The position numbers and the translations under genes were made by a program. From the NCBI RefSeq assembly GCF_000336875.1, contig NZ_AOJK01000009.1, forward strand, positions 74,731 through 130,950: 56,220 nt of DNA. The letters run 5' to 3'. The notes beneath the pieces were generated by a model. That model searched no databases. It saw only the letters and a list, made by a program, of their open reading frames with translations, and was not told the origin of the DNA. This document shows positions 41,318 to 49,174 of the stretch, piece after piece. This stretch comes from Halorubrum californiense DSM 19288. GTDB taxonomy: Archaea > Halobacteriota > Halobacteria > Halobacteriales > Haloferacaceae. Position 1 is the stretch's first letter, and the number at the start of each line of letters is the position of its first letter.

Positions 41318-41563
41318 GGCGTTCGATCCGGGCGCGACCGTGTCAACGGTTTCGGTCCGGGCGGCGCGGCGGAGCAGTCGGGTTGAGCGCTGACGGGGTC
41401 GCCCGCGCGACGCCGCCGATCCGGAGATCGCCAAAAACACGTGATAGATCGTGTCCTTTTGTCGAGATTCGAGCGACACGTTCCGGTCGTTTTAAGTTGT
41501 GTTCCGCCGACGGTAAACCAAGATCGCTCTCGGGCAGTTTCAGTTTCCGGGGGCAACCGAGCT

Positions 41564-42538
41564 ATGAGTGAACGAATACACACACGGGAGAGTCGCTCCC
41601 GAACGGAGACGAACGAGGAGGAATCGGAGGGTACTGACGAGACGCTGAGCTGCCCGGAGTGCGGCGGGCACGTCATCAACGACGAGGAACACGGCGAGAC
41701 GGTCTGCAGCGACTGCGGGCTCGTCGTCGAGGCCGACTCGGTCGACCGCGGGCCGGAGTGGCGCGCGTTCGACTCCCGCGAGAAGGACGAGAAGAGCCGC
41801 GTCGGCGCCCCGACCACGAACACGATGCACGACAAGGGGCTCTCGACGAACATCGACTGGCGCGACAAGGACGCGTACGGCCGGTCGCTCGGCGCGCGAC
41901 AGCGCCAGAAGATGCAGCGGCTCCGCAAGTGGAACGAGCGGTTCCGCACCCGCGACTCCAAGGAGCGCAACCTGAAGCAGGCGCTCGGCGAGATCGACCG
42001 CATGGCGTCGGCCCAGGGGCTCCCGGACAACGTCCGCGAGACCGCCTCCGTCATCTACCGCCGCGCGCTCGACGAGGACCTCCTCCCCGGCCGCTCCATC
42101 GAGGGCGTCTCCACATCCTGCGTGTACGCCGCCGCCCGGATGGCCGGCGTCCCGCGCAGCCTCGACGAGATCGCCGACGTCTCCCGCGTCGAGAAGGCCG
42201 AGATCGCCCGGACGTACCGCTACGTCGTCCGCGAACTGAAGCTCGAAGTGAAGCCGGCGGACCCCGAGCAGTACGTCCCCCGGTTCGCCTCCGACCTAGA
42301 GCTCTCAGAGGAGTCCGAGATGCGCGCGAAGAGCCTCCTGCGCAACGCCAAGGAGAAGGGCGTCCACTCCGGCAAGTCGCCGGTGGGCCTCGCCGCGGCC
42401 GCCGTCTACGCCGCCGCCCTGCTCACCAACGAGAAGACGACGCAGGCCGCCGTCAGCGAGGTCGCGGACATCTCCGAGGTCACCATTCGGAACCGGTACC
42501 ACGAGCTGCTGGAGGCCGAGGACGGCCTCGTCGCCTGA
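41564..42538 (+). CDS. tfb: Transcription initiation factor TFB
   Basis: A 324-residue TFIIB homologue. The zinc ribbon is LSCPECGGHVINDEEHGETV with the second pair CSDCG; the B-reader/linker is SVDRGPEWRAFDSREKDEKS. Two cyclin repeats follow (about 125-215, LKQALGEIDRMASAQGLPDN; about 220-315, PQYVPRF region and SPVGLAAAAVYAAALLTNEK). A recognition-helix sequence for BRE is EVTIRNRYHELLEAEDG. Haloarchaea carry several TFBs and this appears to be a full-length general type. A TATA-like 'gttttaagt' lies about 41489-41497, giving a leader of about 45 nt. Confidence 0.95.
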   Translation: MSERIHTRESRSRTETNEEESEGTDETLSCPECGGHVINDEEHGETVCSDCGLVVEADSVDRGPEWRAFDSREKDEKSRVGAPTTNTMHDKGLSTNIDWRDKDAYGRSLGARQRQKMQRLRKWNERFRTRDSKERNLKQALGEIDRMASAQGLPDNVRETASVIYRRALDEDLLPGRSIEGVSTSCVYAAARMAGVPRSLDEIADVSRVEKAEIARTYRYVVRELKLEVKPADPEQYVPRFASDLELSEESEMRAKSLLRNAKEKGVHSGKSPVGLAAAAVYAAALLTNEKTTQAAVSEVADISEVTIRNRYHELLEAEDGLVA

Positions 42539-42658
42539 CTCACCCGACTCGCTTCTCCGCCCCCGACTCGCTTCTTCGCGCCTGACTCACCCGACCCGAT
42601 TCTTCCCGCTCTCCCCCAGACGCACACACCTAAGTTCTCGCCCGCGGAACGCCCGCGT

Positions 42659-43366
42659 ATGTTCGAGGAGTTCGTTCTCGCCGCGAGCACGGCCGACCTC
42701 TCGGAGGAGCCGCGCGCCCGCGAGCACGCCGACGCCGTGGAGTTCCGGCTGGACCTCGCCCGCGACCCGCTCGACCAGCTGGCGAGCTACGACGGCGACC
42801 TCCCGCTCATCGTCACGAACCGGGCGTCGTGGGAGGGCGGCGAGGCCGACGGGATCGGTCGGTACGACGCGCTCTCGACGGCGATCGGTGACGACGCGGT
42901 CGCCGCGATCGACGTCGAACTCGCCGCGCTGCGCGGGACGCACCCGGACTCCGCGGAGGAGTCGCACGCGACCGCGCTGCGCGATGCGGCCCGCGAGGCG
43001 GGCGTCGACGTGATCGCGTCCGTCCACGACTTCGAGTCGACACCGGAACTCGCGGCGCTGGTCGAGCTGCTCGCCGACGCCGCGGGCGAGGGCGACGTCG
43101 GGAAGCTGGCGACGACCGCGACCGCACCGGCGGACGCGCTCGCGATGATCGAGGCGACCCACGAGGCGACCGCGGCGGGCCACCGCGTCGCGACGATGTG
43201 TATGGGCGAGCCGGGGCGACACACCCGCGCGGTCACCCCGGTGTATGGGTCGAAGATCGGCTACGCGCCCGTCGATCCCGCGAACGCGACCGCGCCCGGG
43301 CAGTACCCGCTCGCGACGCTCCGAGAGCTCGTCGACGGGCTACAAGACGACAGATCCGACGCGTAG
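42659..43366 (+). CDS. aroD: 3-dehydroquinate dehydratase, type I
   Basis: A 235-residue type I enzyme of the shikimate pathway; it dehydrates 3-dehydroquinate through a Schiff base. Motifs are DAVEFRLDLARDPLDQL (substrate), VIASVHDFESTPE (general-base His), GDVGKLATTATAP (Schiff-base Lys), VATMCMGEPGRHTRA and YGSKIGYAPVDPANATAPGQ. Length is normal for archaeal forms. It stands alone, 120 bp after tfb, and its ATG follows 'cacacctaagttc', which may serve as a TATA region. Confidence 0.92.
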   Translation: MFEEFVLAASTADLSEEPRAREHADAVEFRLDLARDPLDQLASYDGDLPLIVTNRASWEGGEADGIGRYDALSTAIGDDAVAAIDVELAALRGTHPDSAEESHATALRDAAREAGVDVIASVHDFESTPELAALVELLADAAGEGDVGKLATTATAPADALAMIEATHEATAAGHRVATMCMGEPGRHTRAVTPVYGSKIGYAPVDPANATAPGQYPLATLRELVDGLQDDRSDA

Positions 43367-43448
43367 CGGCGGCGAGTCGGCGATTCGGTCGGAGCTGATC
43401 GATCGAAACGGACTTTTTTGCCGTTCGCCGTCGAATCGCGACGGTGAG

Positions 43449-43637
43449 ATGGCCCTCATCGAATCGGATCAGTCGTCTCTAGTCTCCGCGTTCGGCCTCT
43501 TGATCGCCCTCGTCGCGGTCGTCGGGACCCGCTTCCTCGGGTGGGAGTGGGGCTCCGGCCGGCTCGTCCCGACTCTGATCGGGGTCACGGTCGCCGGGGT
43601 CGCGGTCGTGATCGTCGCCGGACGCCTGCTGGATTGA
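43449..43637 (+). CDS. Small two-helix membrane protein (62 aa)
   Basis: A 62-residue protein with two hydrophobic spans, SAFGLLIALVAVVGTRFLG and LVPTLIGVTVAGVAVVIVAG, joined by a short Trp/Gly loop (WEWGSGR). It starts MALIESDQSS. A T-rich patch (gacttttttgcc, about 43411-43422) lies about 30 bp upstream and may be the promoter. Such miniature proteins are common in haloarchaea; I do not know the family. Confidence 0.65.
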   Translation: MALIESDQSSLVSAFGLLIALVAVVGTRFLGWEWGSGRLVPTLIGVTVAGVAVVIVAGRLLD

Positions 43638-43667
43638 ACGCTTCGGGTCGCCGACCCGTTCGAGTCT

Positions 43668-43710
43668 GTCGCCAGCCTTCGGCCCGCCCAACCGGTCGCC
43701 AGCCTTCGGC
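43668..43710. repeat. Short direct repeat, two copies
   Basis: GTCGCCAGCCTTCGGC occurs at 43668-43683 and again at 43695-43710, with a 27-bp period, in the gap between the small membrane protein and the rhomboid gene. Two copies only; no array. Confidence 0.7.
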
Positions 43711-43786
43711 TCGTCGCGTCGTCGCGTGTCCGACCCGATCGTCGCGGAGCCAAACCGCTTTACCACCGCCCGCGTAAGTGTCGGCA

Positions 43787-44764
43787 ATGGCGACGTGCGA
43801 CGTGTGCGGGGAGTACGAGAACCTCCCGTACCAGTGTAAGCGGTGCGGCCAGACGTTCTGCGCCGAGCACCGACTGCCCGAGAACCACGACTGCCCGGGC
43901 CTCGCCGAGTGGGACGACCCCGGCGGCGTCTTCGACAGCGGCTTCGACGAGAGCGTCGAGAGCGGGGCGGCGGGCGGCGGCGGTGACCGCGCCGGCGGCG
44001 CCTCCGCGGGGATCGTCGGTCGGATCAAGCGTCGGATCGACCGCGAGACGGGAACTGGCGGGTTCGTGAGCTTCTTCCGCAACAACGCGACGTACGCCCT
44101 GCTGTTGGCGATGTGGGTCACGTTCGTCGCGCAGTTAGCGGTGCTGTACTTCGGCGGGCAGCCCCTCCACAACACGCTGTTCGTGCTCCAGTCGAACGAA
44201 CTCACGAACGTGTGGACGTGGGTGACGTCGGTGTTCTCGCACTCTCCGGGAGTGCTGTACCACATCATCGGCAACAGCATCGTCATCCTGTTCTTCGGCC
44301 CCCTCGTCGAGCGCGCGGTGGGGTCGAAGCGGTTCGTCGGGTTCTTCCTCCTCTCGGGGATCCTCGCCGGCCTCGGCCACGTCCTGTTCGCGATCGCGAC
44401 CGGGGCGCCGCCGACCGGCGTCCTCGGCGCCAGCGGCGCCGGCTTCGCGATCCTCGGCGTCCTCACGGTCTGGCGGCCGAACATGCAGGTCCTCCTCTTC
44501 TTCGTCATCCCGATGAAGATCAAGTACCTCACGTGGGGGATCGCGCTCGTCTCGGCGGTCCTCGTCGTCCAGAGCGTCATGGCCGGCGGCGCGGGCAGCG
44601 CGGGCGGCATCGCGCACCTCGCGCACCTGATCGGCTTCGCCATCGGCCTCGCGTTCGGCAAGCGCAACGAGGGGCTCGCGCGCTCCGCGGGCGGCGCGGG
44701 CGGCGTCTCGATGGGCGGCGCGCGCGGCCCGCGCGGTCCGGGCGGTCCCGGCGGGCGGCTCTGA
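43787..44764 (+). CDS. AN1 zinc-finger/rhomboid intramembrane serine protease fusion
   Basis: A 325-residue protein. Residues 1-40 are an AN1-type zinc finger (CDVCGEYENLPYQCKRC, then FCAEHRLPENHDC). After a glycine-rich linker come about six membrane spans of a rhomboid protease. The catalytic pair is Ser216 in GVLGASGAGFAILG and His280 in HLAHLIGFAIG. It cleaves membrane-bound substrates within the bilayer; AN1-rhomboid fusions are known in haloarchaea. Its C-terminus is a Gly/Pro-Arg tail (GGARGPRGPGGPGG). The start is ATG 43787 (a GTG three codons earlier is less likely). The stop overlaps the endonuclease V start. Confidence 0.9.
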   Translation: MATCDVCGEYENLPYQCKRCGQTFCAEHRLPENHDCPGLAEWDDPGGVFDSGFDESVESGAAGGGGDRAGGASAGIVGRIKRRIDRETGTGGFVSFFRNNATYALLLAMWVTFVAQLAVLYFGGQPLHNTLFVLQSNELTNVWTWVTSVFSHSPGVLYHIIGNSIVILFFGPLVERAVGSKRFVGFFLLSGILAGLGHVLFAIATGAPPTGVLGASGAGFAILGVLTVWRPNMQVLLFFVIPMKIKYLTWGIALVSAVLVVQSVMAGGAGSAGGIAHLAHLIGFAIGLAFGKRNEGLARSAGGAGGVSMGGARGPRGPGGPGGRL

Positions 44765-45627
44765 TGGACCTCGCGCGGCCCGACCTCCGACCGGACCCGT
44801 CGCTGTCGCGCGCGGAGATGGAATCCCTCCAGCGCGAGATCGCGGCGGCCGCGACGTTCGCCGACGACCACGCGCTCGACCCGGATAGCGTCGCGGTCGG
44901 CGAGGCCGCTTCGCTCGCCGACGGGCTCCCGCCGGCGCGGTCGGATGCGGTCGCGAACGAGACCCTCCCCGGAACCGGCGGTGCGGGAGACGAGTCCGAG
45001 GCACCCACCGTCGTCGGCGTCGATCAGGCGTTCCTCACCGACCGCGACGACGGTCGCCCCGACGCCGCCGTCTCCGCCGCGGTCGCGCTCCGCGGCGGGA
45101 GCGTGATCGAATACGCGAGCGCGACGACGCCGCTGTCGATCCCGTACATTCCGGGGCTGCTCGCGTTCCGGGAGGGCGACCCGATACTGGCCGCGCTCGA
45201 CGCGCTCGACGCCGACCCCGACCTGCTCGTCTGTGACGGCTCCGGGCGGATCCACTACCGGGAGGCCGGGCTGGCGACGCACGTCGGCGTCCTCCGCGAC
45301 GTGCCGAGCGTCGGCGTCGCGAAGCGCCTCCTCTGCGGCGAACCGGACGAGTCGACGGACGAGCGGCCCGAAGGGTGGCGGACCCCGATCTGCGCCGACG
45401 ACGCGGTGACCACCGCCGAGCCGGGGACCGTCATCGGCCACGCGTTCCAGTCGCGCCAGTACCCGAACAGGAAGCGCGTGAACCCGCTGTACGTGAGTCC
45501 CGGGCACCGCGTGTCCGCGGAGACCGCCGTCGACCTCGTCGCGGCGCTGTGCGCGGGCTACAAGCTCCCCGAGACGACGCGGCTCGCGGACGCGCACGCG
45601 GAGCGGGCGAAGGGTGACGCGGCGTGA
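44764..45627 (+). CDS. nfi: Endonuclease V
   Basis: A 287-residue EndoV that cuts DNA or RNA near deoxyinosine/inosine. Motifs: TVVGVDQAFLTD (first Asp), IEYASATTPLSIPYIPGLLA (wedge P-Y-I-P-G), LLVCDGSGRIHYREAGLATH (Asp; H-x-R-x-x-G region) and VGVAKRLLCGEP. The C-terminal part has PNRKRVNPLYVSPGHRVSAE. It is longer than bacterial EndoV (about 225) because of an acidic N-terminal region (about 40-80). The ATG shares one base with the rhomboid stop (TGATG), so the two are coupled. Confidence 0.92.
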   Translation: MDLARPDLRPDPSLSRAEMESLQREIAAAATFADDHALDPDSVAVGEAASLADGLPPARSDAVANETLPGTGGAGDESEAPTVVGVDQAFLTDRDDGRPDAAVSAAVALRGGSVIEYASATTPLSIPYIPGLLAFREGDPILAALDALDADPDLLVCDGSGRIHYREAGLATHVGVLRDVPSVGVAKRLLCGEPDESTDERPEGWRTPICADDAVTTAEPGTVIGHAFQSRQYPNRKRVNPLYVSPGHRVSAETAVDLVAALCAGYKLPETTRLADAHAERAKGDAA

Positions 45628-45691
45628 GACCGGGACGGGGGGTGCGACCGGGCCGCTCCGGACGAACCGGCCGACTGAACCGCCGCCAGAG

Positions 45692-45712
45692 CCGTGACAG
45701 TAGTTGTCACGG
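45692..45712. promoter_or_regulatory. Inverted repeat next to a promoter, candidate operator
   Basis: CCGTGACA (45692-45699), 5-nt spacer GTAGT, and TGTCACGG (45705-45712) form a perfect 8-bp inverted repeat. It lies immediately upstream of a TATA-like 'gtttttagac' (about 45718-45727) for the gene at 45751, a typical place for an activator or repressor. It could also fold as a hairpin 65 bp after nfi. Confidence 0.5.
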
Positions 45713-45750
45713 TAGTCGGTTTTTAGACGGTCGACCGCGAACGCGAACTC

Positions 45751-46023
45751 ATGGGAGACGACGACGCGGAGAGTCCGATGTCGGCCGAGGAGTTCCGGTC
45801 GCTGACCGACGGGCTGGTGCGACAGAGTTCGGGCGGGGGGACGACCGTCTACAAGAACGCCGCGGGCGTCGGCTGTCCGAACCCCGACTGCGACCGCGGG
45901 GTCTTCCAGACGCTGTTCGTCAGCGACCACGGCTGGCAGCAGATCGGCGCGACCCGCGACGGGATCGACCTCTGTCTCGTCAACACGGAGTCGAAGCGGC
46001 TCGTCTTCATCCACGACGAGTAG
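45751..46023 (+). CDS. Small haloarchaeal protein with a Cys-x4-Cys motif
   Basis: A 90-residue protein. Central VGCPNPDCDRGVFQTLFVSD suggests a small metal-binding knuckle, followed by HGWQQIGATRDGIDLCLVNT and SKRLVFIHDE. It resembles a haloarchaeal family whose members carry 'CP-x-C' and end 'LLFTH/LVFIHDE', some annotated near flagella (archaellum) clusters; the likeness is from memory and weak. Starts ATG 45751, just after the inverted repeat and TATA-like box. An internal ATG at 45778 is possible. Function unknown. Confidence 0.6.
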   Translation: MGDDDAESPMSAEEFRSLTDGLVRQSSGGGTTVYKNAAGVGCPNPDCDRGVFQTLFVSDHGWQQIGATRDGIDLCLVNTESKRLVFIHDE

Positions 46024-46038
46024 CGTGGTGACGGGACA

Positions 46039-46323
46039 GTGACCGACGAGTTCGATCCGCTCGCGGCGCTCCACGAGCACCTCGCGGCCACCGAAGAGCG
46101 CCCCGTGGAGCGCGAGGCCGGCTGGCGGCTCGGCGAGGCGCAGGCGCTGGCCGCGGAGATCGCCGGCGGCGGGGTCGACGAGGAAGTCGCCGTCCGACGG
46201 GCGGGCGAGATCCGAACACTGCTCGCGGAGGTCGACCGGACCGGCGACGCCGAGGCCGACGACCACGTCGCCGCTGCGCGGGAGCTCGCGAACCGGATCG
46301 CGACTCGGGCGGACGGCGGGTAA
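46039..46323 (+). CDS. Small all-helical protein (94 aa), GTG start
   Basis: A 94-residue acidic protein beginning GTG 46039, 16 bp after the previous stop and probably in the same transcript. It reads as three helices: DPLAALHEHLAATEERPVER, RLGEAQALAAEIAGGGVDEE and DDHVAAARELANRIATRADG. No cysteine, no membrane segment. It may be a partner of the preceding Cys-containing protein. Family not recognised. Confidence 0.55.
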   Translation: MTDEFDPLAALHEHLAATEERPVEREAGWRLGEAQALAAEIAGGGVDEEVAVRRAGEIRTLLAEVDRTGDAEADDHVAAARELANRIATRADGG

Positions 46324-46403
46324 CCGCCGACGTCAGCACAGGAGCGCGTCTCAGCTTCGGGACGGATGCCCCCGACGGCCGGTCGTTCGAGACGAGCGGC
46401 GCC

Positions 46404-47696
46404 TCAGTCGTCCGCGGCGGGTTCCGCCCCGGGGTCGGCGGCGCACCGGTTCGGACCCAGCTCTAACTCGATCGCCGCGGTCTCGTCCGGTGGCGACTCG
46501 ACGCCGCGGTTCGCCGCGATGACGGCCTCGTAGTTCGGCGGTTTCTCCGGCAGCGTCGCCGTGATCCGCTCCACGAACGCCGCTCTGTCGAGGCCGAGCA
46601 CGCCGAGCCCCCGGCGCGCCGCGCCCACCGTCGTCGTCACCGGCTCGCCGGGCACGACGTCGCCGGTCGTCCCGTCGCTCGCGACCGCGAAGTGACCGGG
46701 ACAGACGACCACGTCGTCGGGCTCCGCGAGCAGCGTCCCGTGGAGCGAGTCGTACAGCTGCGTCGCGCCGCGTTCCGCGCCGCCGGCGTCCGACGTGTCG
46801 CCCGCGTCCCCGTCGCCGTCTCCGAACTGCAGCTCCGTGCGGCCGACGCTGTCGGTGAACAGCGTGTCCCCGGTGAGGACCGCCGACCGACCGACCAAGT
46901 AACTCGCCATGTCGGATGTGTGCCCCGGCGTCGCGATCGACTTCAGGTCGACGCCCCCGACGTCGAGCGTCTCGTTGCGTTCGATCGGGTCGAACTTGTA
47001 GGCCACGTCGCGCTCGGCGGCCGCGGCCGGGAGGAAGTACGGGACGCCCAGGTCGTCCGCGAGCGCCCGGCCGCCCGAGAGGTGGTCGGCGTGGACGTGC
47101 GTGTCGAGGACGGCCGCGATCGACGCGTCACGCTCGGCGGCGGCCTCGACCCACTCGTCGGCGTGTCGTGAGACGTCGATGGCGACCGCGACGCGGTCGG
47201 AGTTGGAAGAATCAGGAAGCTCGTGATCCGCGTCGCTCGCCTCGCGTCCGCCGACCACGAGGTACCCGAGACACCCCTTCGCGCGGCGCTGGACCTGAAC
47301 GATGTCGAGCGGCGGGGCGGCGCCGGAGCTTCCGGGCGCGTCGGGGAGCGGCACGGGGGTTCGGTCGTACACCGCTGACCAGCCGCGCATCCCGTCGCCG
47401 ACGACGGTCACGTCCTCGTACCCGGCCGCGTCGAGTTCGGCGGCGAAGTCGCCCGAGGCCTTCCCCTTCGCGCAGAGCGTGACCACGCTGTCGTCGGGAG
47501 AGAGGCCGGTCTCTCGCTCGAAGTCGTCGACGTCGAACTCGTGGAACGGCTTGTAGAAGTAGTGGATCGCGTCCGCCACGCGCCAGCCCGCGAAGCTCTC
47601 CTCGGGTCGCGTGTCGACCACGGCGAAGGAGCGCTCGCCGCGCCGACGCGCGTCGATCATGTCGCGGAACTCGTCGGCGGATATCGTCTTGGGCAT
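46404..47696 (-). CDS. Rhodanese/metallo-beta-lactamase fusion (persulfide dioxygenase-like)
   Basis: A 430-residue protein. The N-terminal rhodanese domain (1-120) has the sulfur-carrying Cys75 in VVTLCAKGKASGDFAAELDA. The MBL domain (about 130-375) has metal motifs LDTHVHADHLSGG, ATPGHTSDMASYL and LTGDTLFTDSVGRTE, the last very like ETHE1 persulfide dioxygenases, with iron rather than two zinc ions expected. It probably oxidises persulfides formed in sulfur metabolism, with the rhodanese part passing on sulfur. An acidic insertion (about 310-330) is haloarchaeal. The large open frame upstream of ATG 47696 is not supported. Confidence 0.85.
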   Translation of the reverse strand: MPKTISADEFRDMIDARRRGERSFAVVDTRPEESFAGWRVADAIHYFYKPFHEFDVDDFERETGLSPDDSVVTLCAKGKASGDFAAELDAAGYEDVTVVGDGMRGWSAVYDRTPVPLPDAPGSSGAAPPLDIVQVQRRAKGCLGYLVVGGREASDADHELPDSSNSDRVAVAIDVSRHADEWVEAAAERDASIAAVLDTHVHADHLSGGRALADDLGVPYFLPAAAAERDVAYKFDPIERNETLDVGGVDLKSIATPGHTSDMASYLVGRSAVLTGDTLFTDSVGRTELQFGDGDGDAGDTSDAGGAERGATQLYDSLHGTLLAEPDDVVVCPGHFAVASDGTTGDVVPGEPVTTTVGAARRGLGVLGLDRAAFVERITATLPEKPPNYEAVIAANRGVESPPDETAAIELELGPNRCAADPGAEPAADD

Positions 47697-47807
47697 GGTA
47701 CTCCCATCGTGCCGCGGGATCAAAAGCGCTGTCGCCGGCGAGGGCGGGAAGCGAAGCGAGCGAGCGCGATGAAGAGGTTTTATTCGGACCGCCCGGCGAG
47801 CGGGCGT

Positions 47808-48575
47808 ATGGTCGAGGCGTTCGCGGTCGCCAGCGGGAAGGGCGGCACGGGGAAGACGACGAGCACGCTCGCGCTCGGGATGGCGCTCGCGGCCGACCAC
47901 GACGTGACCGTCGTGGACGCCGACACCGGGATGGCGAACCTCCTCTTTCACGCCGGGCTCGACGACGCGGCGGTCACCCTCCACGACCTGCTCGTCGAGG
48001 AGACCGCAACGGACGTCGACGAGGCGGTTTACGAGCGGTTCGGGCTCTCGGTCGTCCCCTGTGGCACCTCGCTCGCGGGCTTCGAGGCCGCGGAACCGGA
48101 GCGCCTCCGCGACGTGGTGGCGGAGCTGGCGCGCGACACCGACGTGCTCCTGCTCGACTCGCCCGCCGCGCTGGGCTCGAAGTCGGCCGTCCTGCCGGTC
48201 GTGCTCGCGGACCGCGTCGTGGTCGTCGTCGAGCCGACCATCCCCGCGCTCTCGGACGGCCTGAAGGTTCAGGAGTACGCCCGTTCGTACGGCACCGAGA
48301 CGGCGGGCGTGCTGTTCAACAAGGTCCGAGACGAGGCCGACGACGTCGCCGCGCAGGCGGAGCGCCACTTCGGCGGGCCAGTCCTCGCGAACGTCCCCGA
48401 GAGCGACGCCGTCCGGGCGGCGCGCCGGGCCGGCGAGCCCCTGCTCGCGCACGCTCCGGAGAGCGAGGCCGCCGCGCGCTACCGCCGGGCCGCCGACCGG
48501 CTCGACGTGCGCGACGGCGACGGCGACGCGGTCGCCGACCGCTTCCGCAGCGCGGTCGTCCCCGACACGCCATGA
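47808..48575 (+). CDS. MinD/ParA-family ATPase
   Basis: A 255-residue P-loop ATPase with the deviant Walker A motif FAVASGKGGTGKTTSTLALG, VTVVDADTGMANLLFHAGLD and Walker B-like DVLLLDSPAALGSKSAVLPV. It belongs to the MinD group by the G-K-G-G-T-G-K start, but has no obvious C-terminal amphipathic membrane-targeting helix; the end is RSAVVPDTP. A TATA-like 'ggttttatt' (about 47776-47784) is 25 bp upstream of the ATG, suggesting a leaderless mRNA. It overlaps the next gene by 4 bp and begins a three-gene unit. It may position a polar or membrane complex. Confidence 0.82.
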   Translation: MVEAFAVASGKGGTGKTTSTLALGMALAADHDVTVVDADTGMANLLFHAGLDDAAVTLHDLLVEETATDVDEAVYERFGLSVVPCGTSLAGFEAAEPERLRDVVAELARDTDVLLLDSPAALGSKSAVLPVVLADRVVVVVEPTIPALSDGLKVQEYARSYGTETAGVLFNKVRDEADDVAAQAERHFGGPVLANVPESDAVRAARRAGEPLLAHAPESEAAARYRRAADRLDVRDGDGDAVADRFRSAVVPDTP

Positions 48576-49174
48576 GCGGGAGTCCGAAGGGCGACCGGGC
48601 CGAGGAGCCGCCGACCCTCACCATCCCGCGGGGGACCCTCCTGCGCTCCCGGGTGGTCTCCGACGTGGGGACGACGCTGTCGCGCGCGCTCGACCGCGAA
48701 CTCACCGGCTACGCGACGCTCGTCCCGCAGGAGACGCTGCTCCTGTCCGGCGAGGCCCGCGGCGTCATCACGTTCGACGACGGCGTTCCCGTGCTTGCGT
48801 ACAACACGGTGACGGACAGCGGCGGCCCGGACGCGCTCGCGGAGCTGGCGGTCCCCGGCCCCTACCGCGTCGAGCTGTACGCCGTCGACGCGAGCGGACT
48901 GGCGGCGGCCCACGAGGAGAGGGCGCTGCGCGTCGCGCCCGACGCGGCCGCGACCGAACTGGCCGACGACCCGGACCTGGCCGAACGGACCCGCGAGAGC
49001 GCACCCGAGGAGCGGTTGCGGGACGCCGACGACGAGGACGACGCCGTCGCCGCCTTCCTCGCGGACGAGGAGCGGATCGACGCGATCCGCGAGCAGGCGC
49101 GGTCGGAGGCCCGCGACCGCGCCGCCGAGTGGGGGATCGACGACGCCCTCGACGGGCCGGACGAGTTCGAGTGA
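48572..49174 (+). CDS. MinD-linked protein, second gene of the cassette (200 aa)
   Basis: A 200-residue protein coupled to the MinD-like ATPase (ATGA overlap). The first 110 residues are structured: PTLTIPRGTLLRSRVVSDVG, LDRELTGYATLVPQETLLLS, ARGVITFDDGVPVLAYNTV, DALAELAVPGPYRVELYAVD. The E-L-T-G-Y-A... G-x-I-x-F-D-D-G-x-P pattern recalls the DUF4388/PATAN-like modules used with signalling and ATPase partners, although I would not insist. The C-terminal half is acidic and helical (DEDDAVAAFLADEERIDAIR). Its stop overlaps the GTG start of the third gene. Confidence 0.65.
   Translation: MSGSPKGDRAEEPPTLTIPRGTLLRSRVVSDVGTTLSRALDRELTGYATLVPQETLLLSGEARGVITFDDGVPVLAYNTVTDSGGPDALAELAVPGPYRVELYAVDASGLAAAHEERALRVAPDAAATELADDPDLAERTRESAPEERLRDADDEDDAVAAFLADEERIDAIREQARSEARDRAAEWGIDDALDGPDEFE

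Noticed and set aside
43668-43710. Start of a CRISPR-like array
   Set aside because: Only two 16-bp units with an 11-bp gap; no further copies and no cas genes in the window.
43585-46266. Antisense open frame of 893 codons opposite rhomboid, nfi and small genes
   Set aside because: Crosses three well-supported genes and their spacers; no motif, Arg/Pro-rich.
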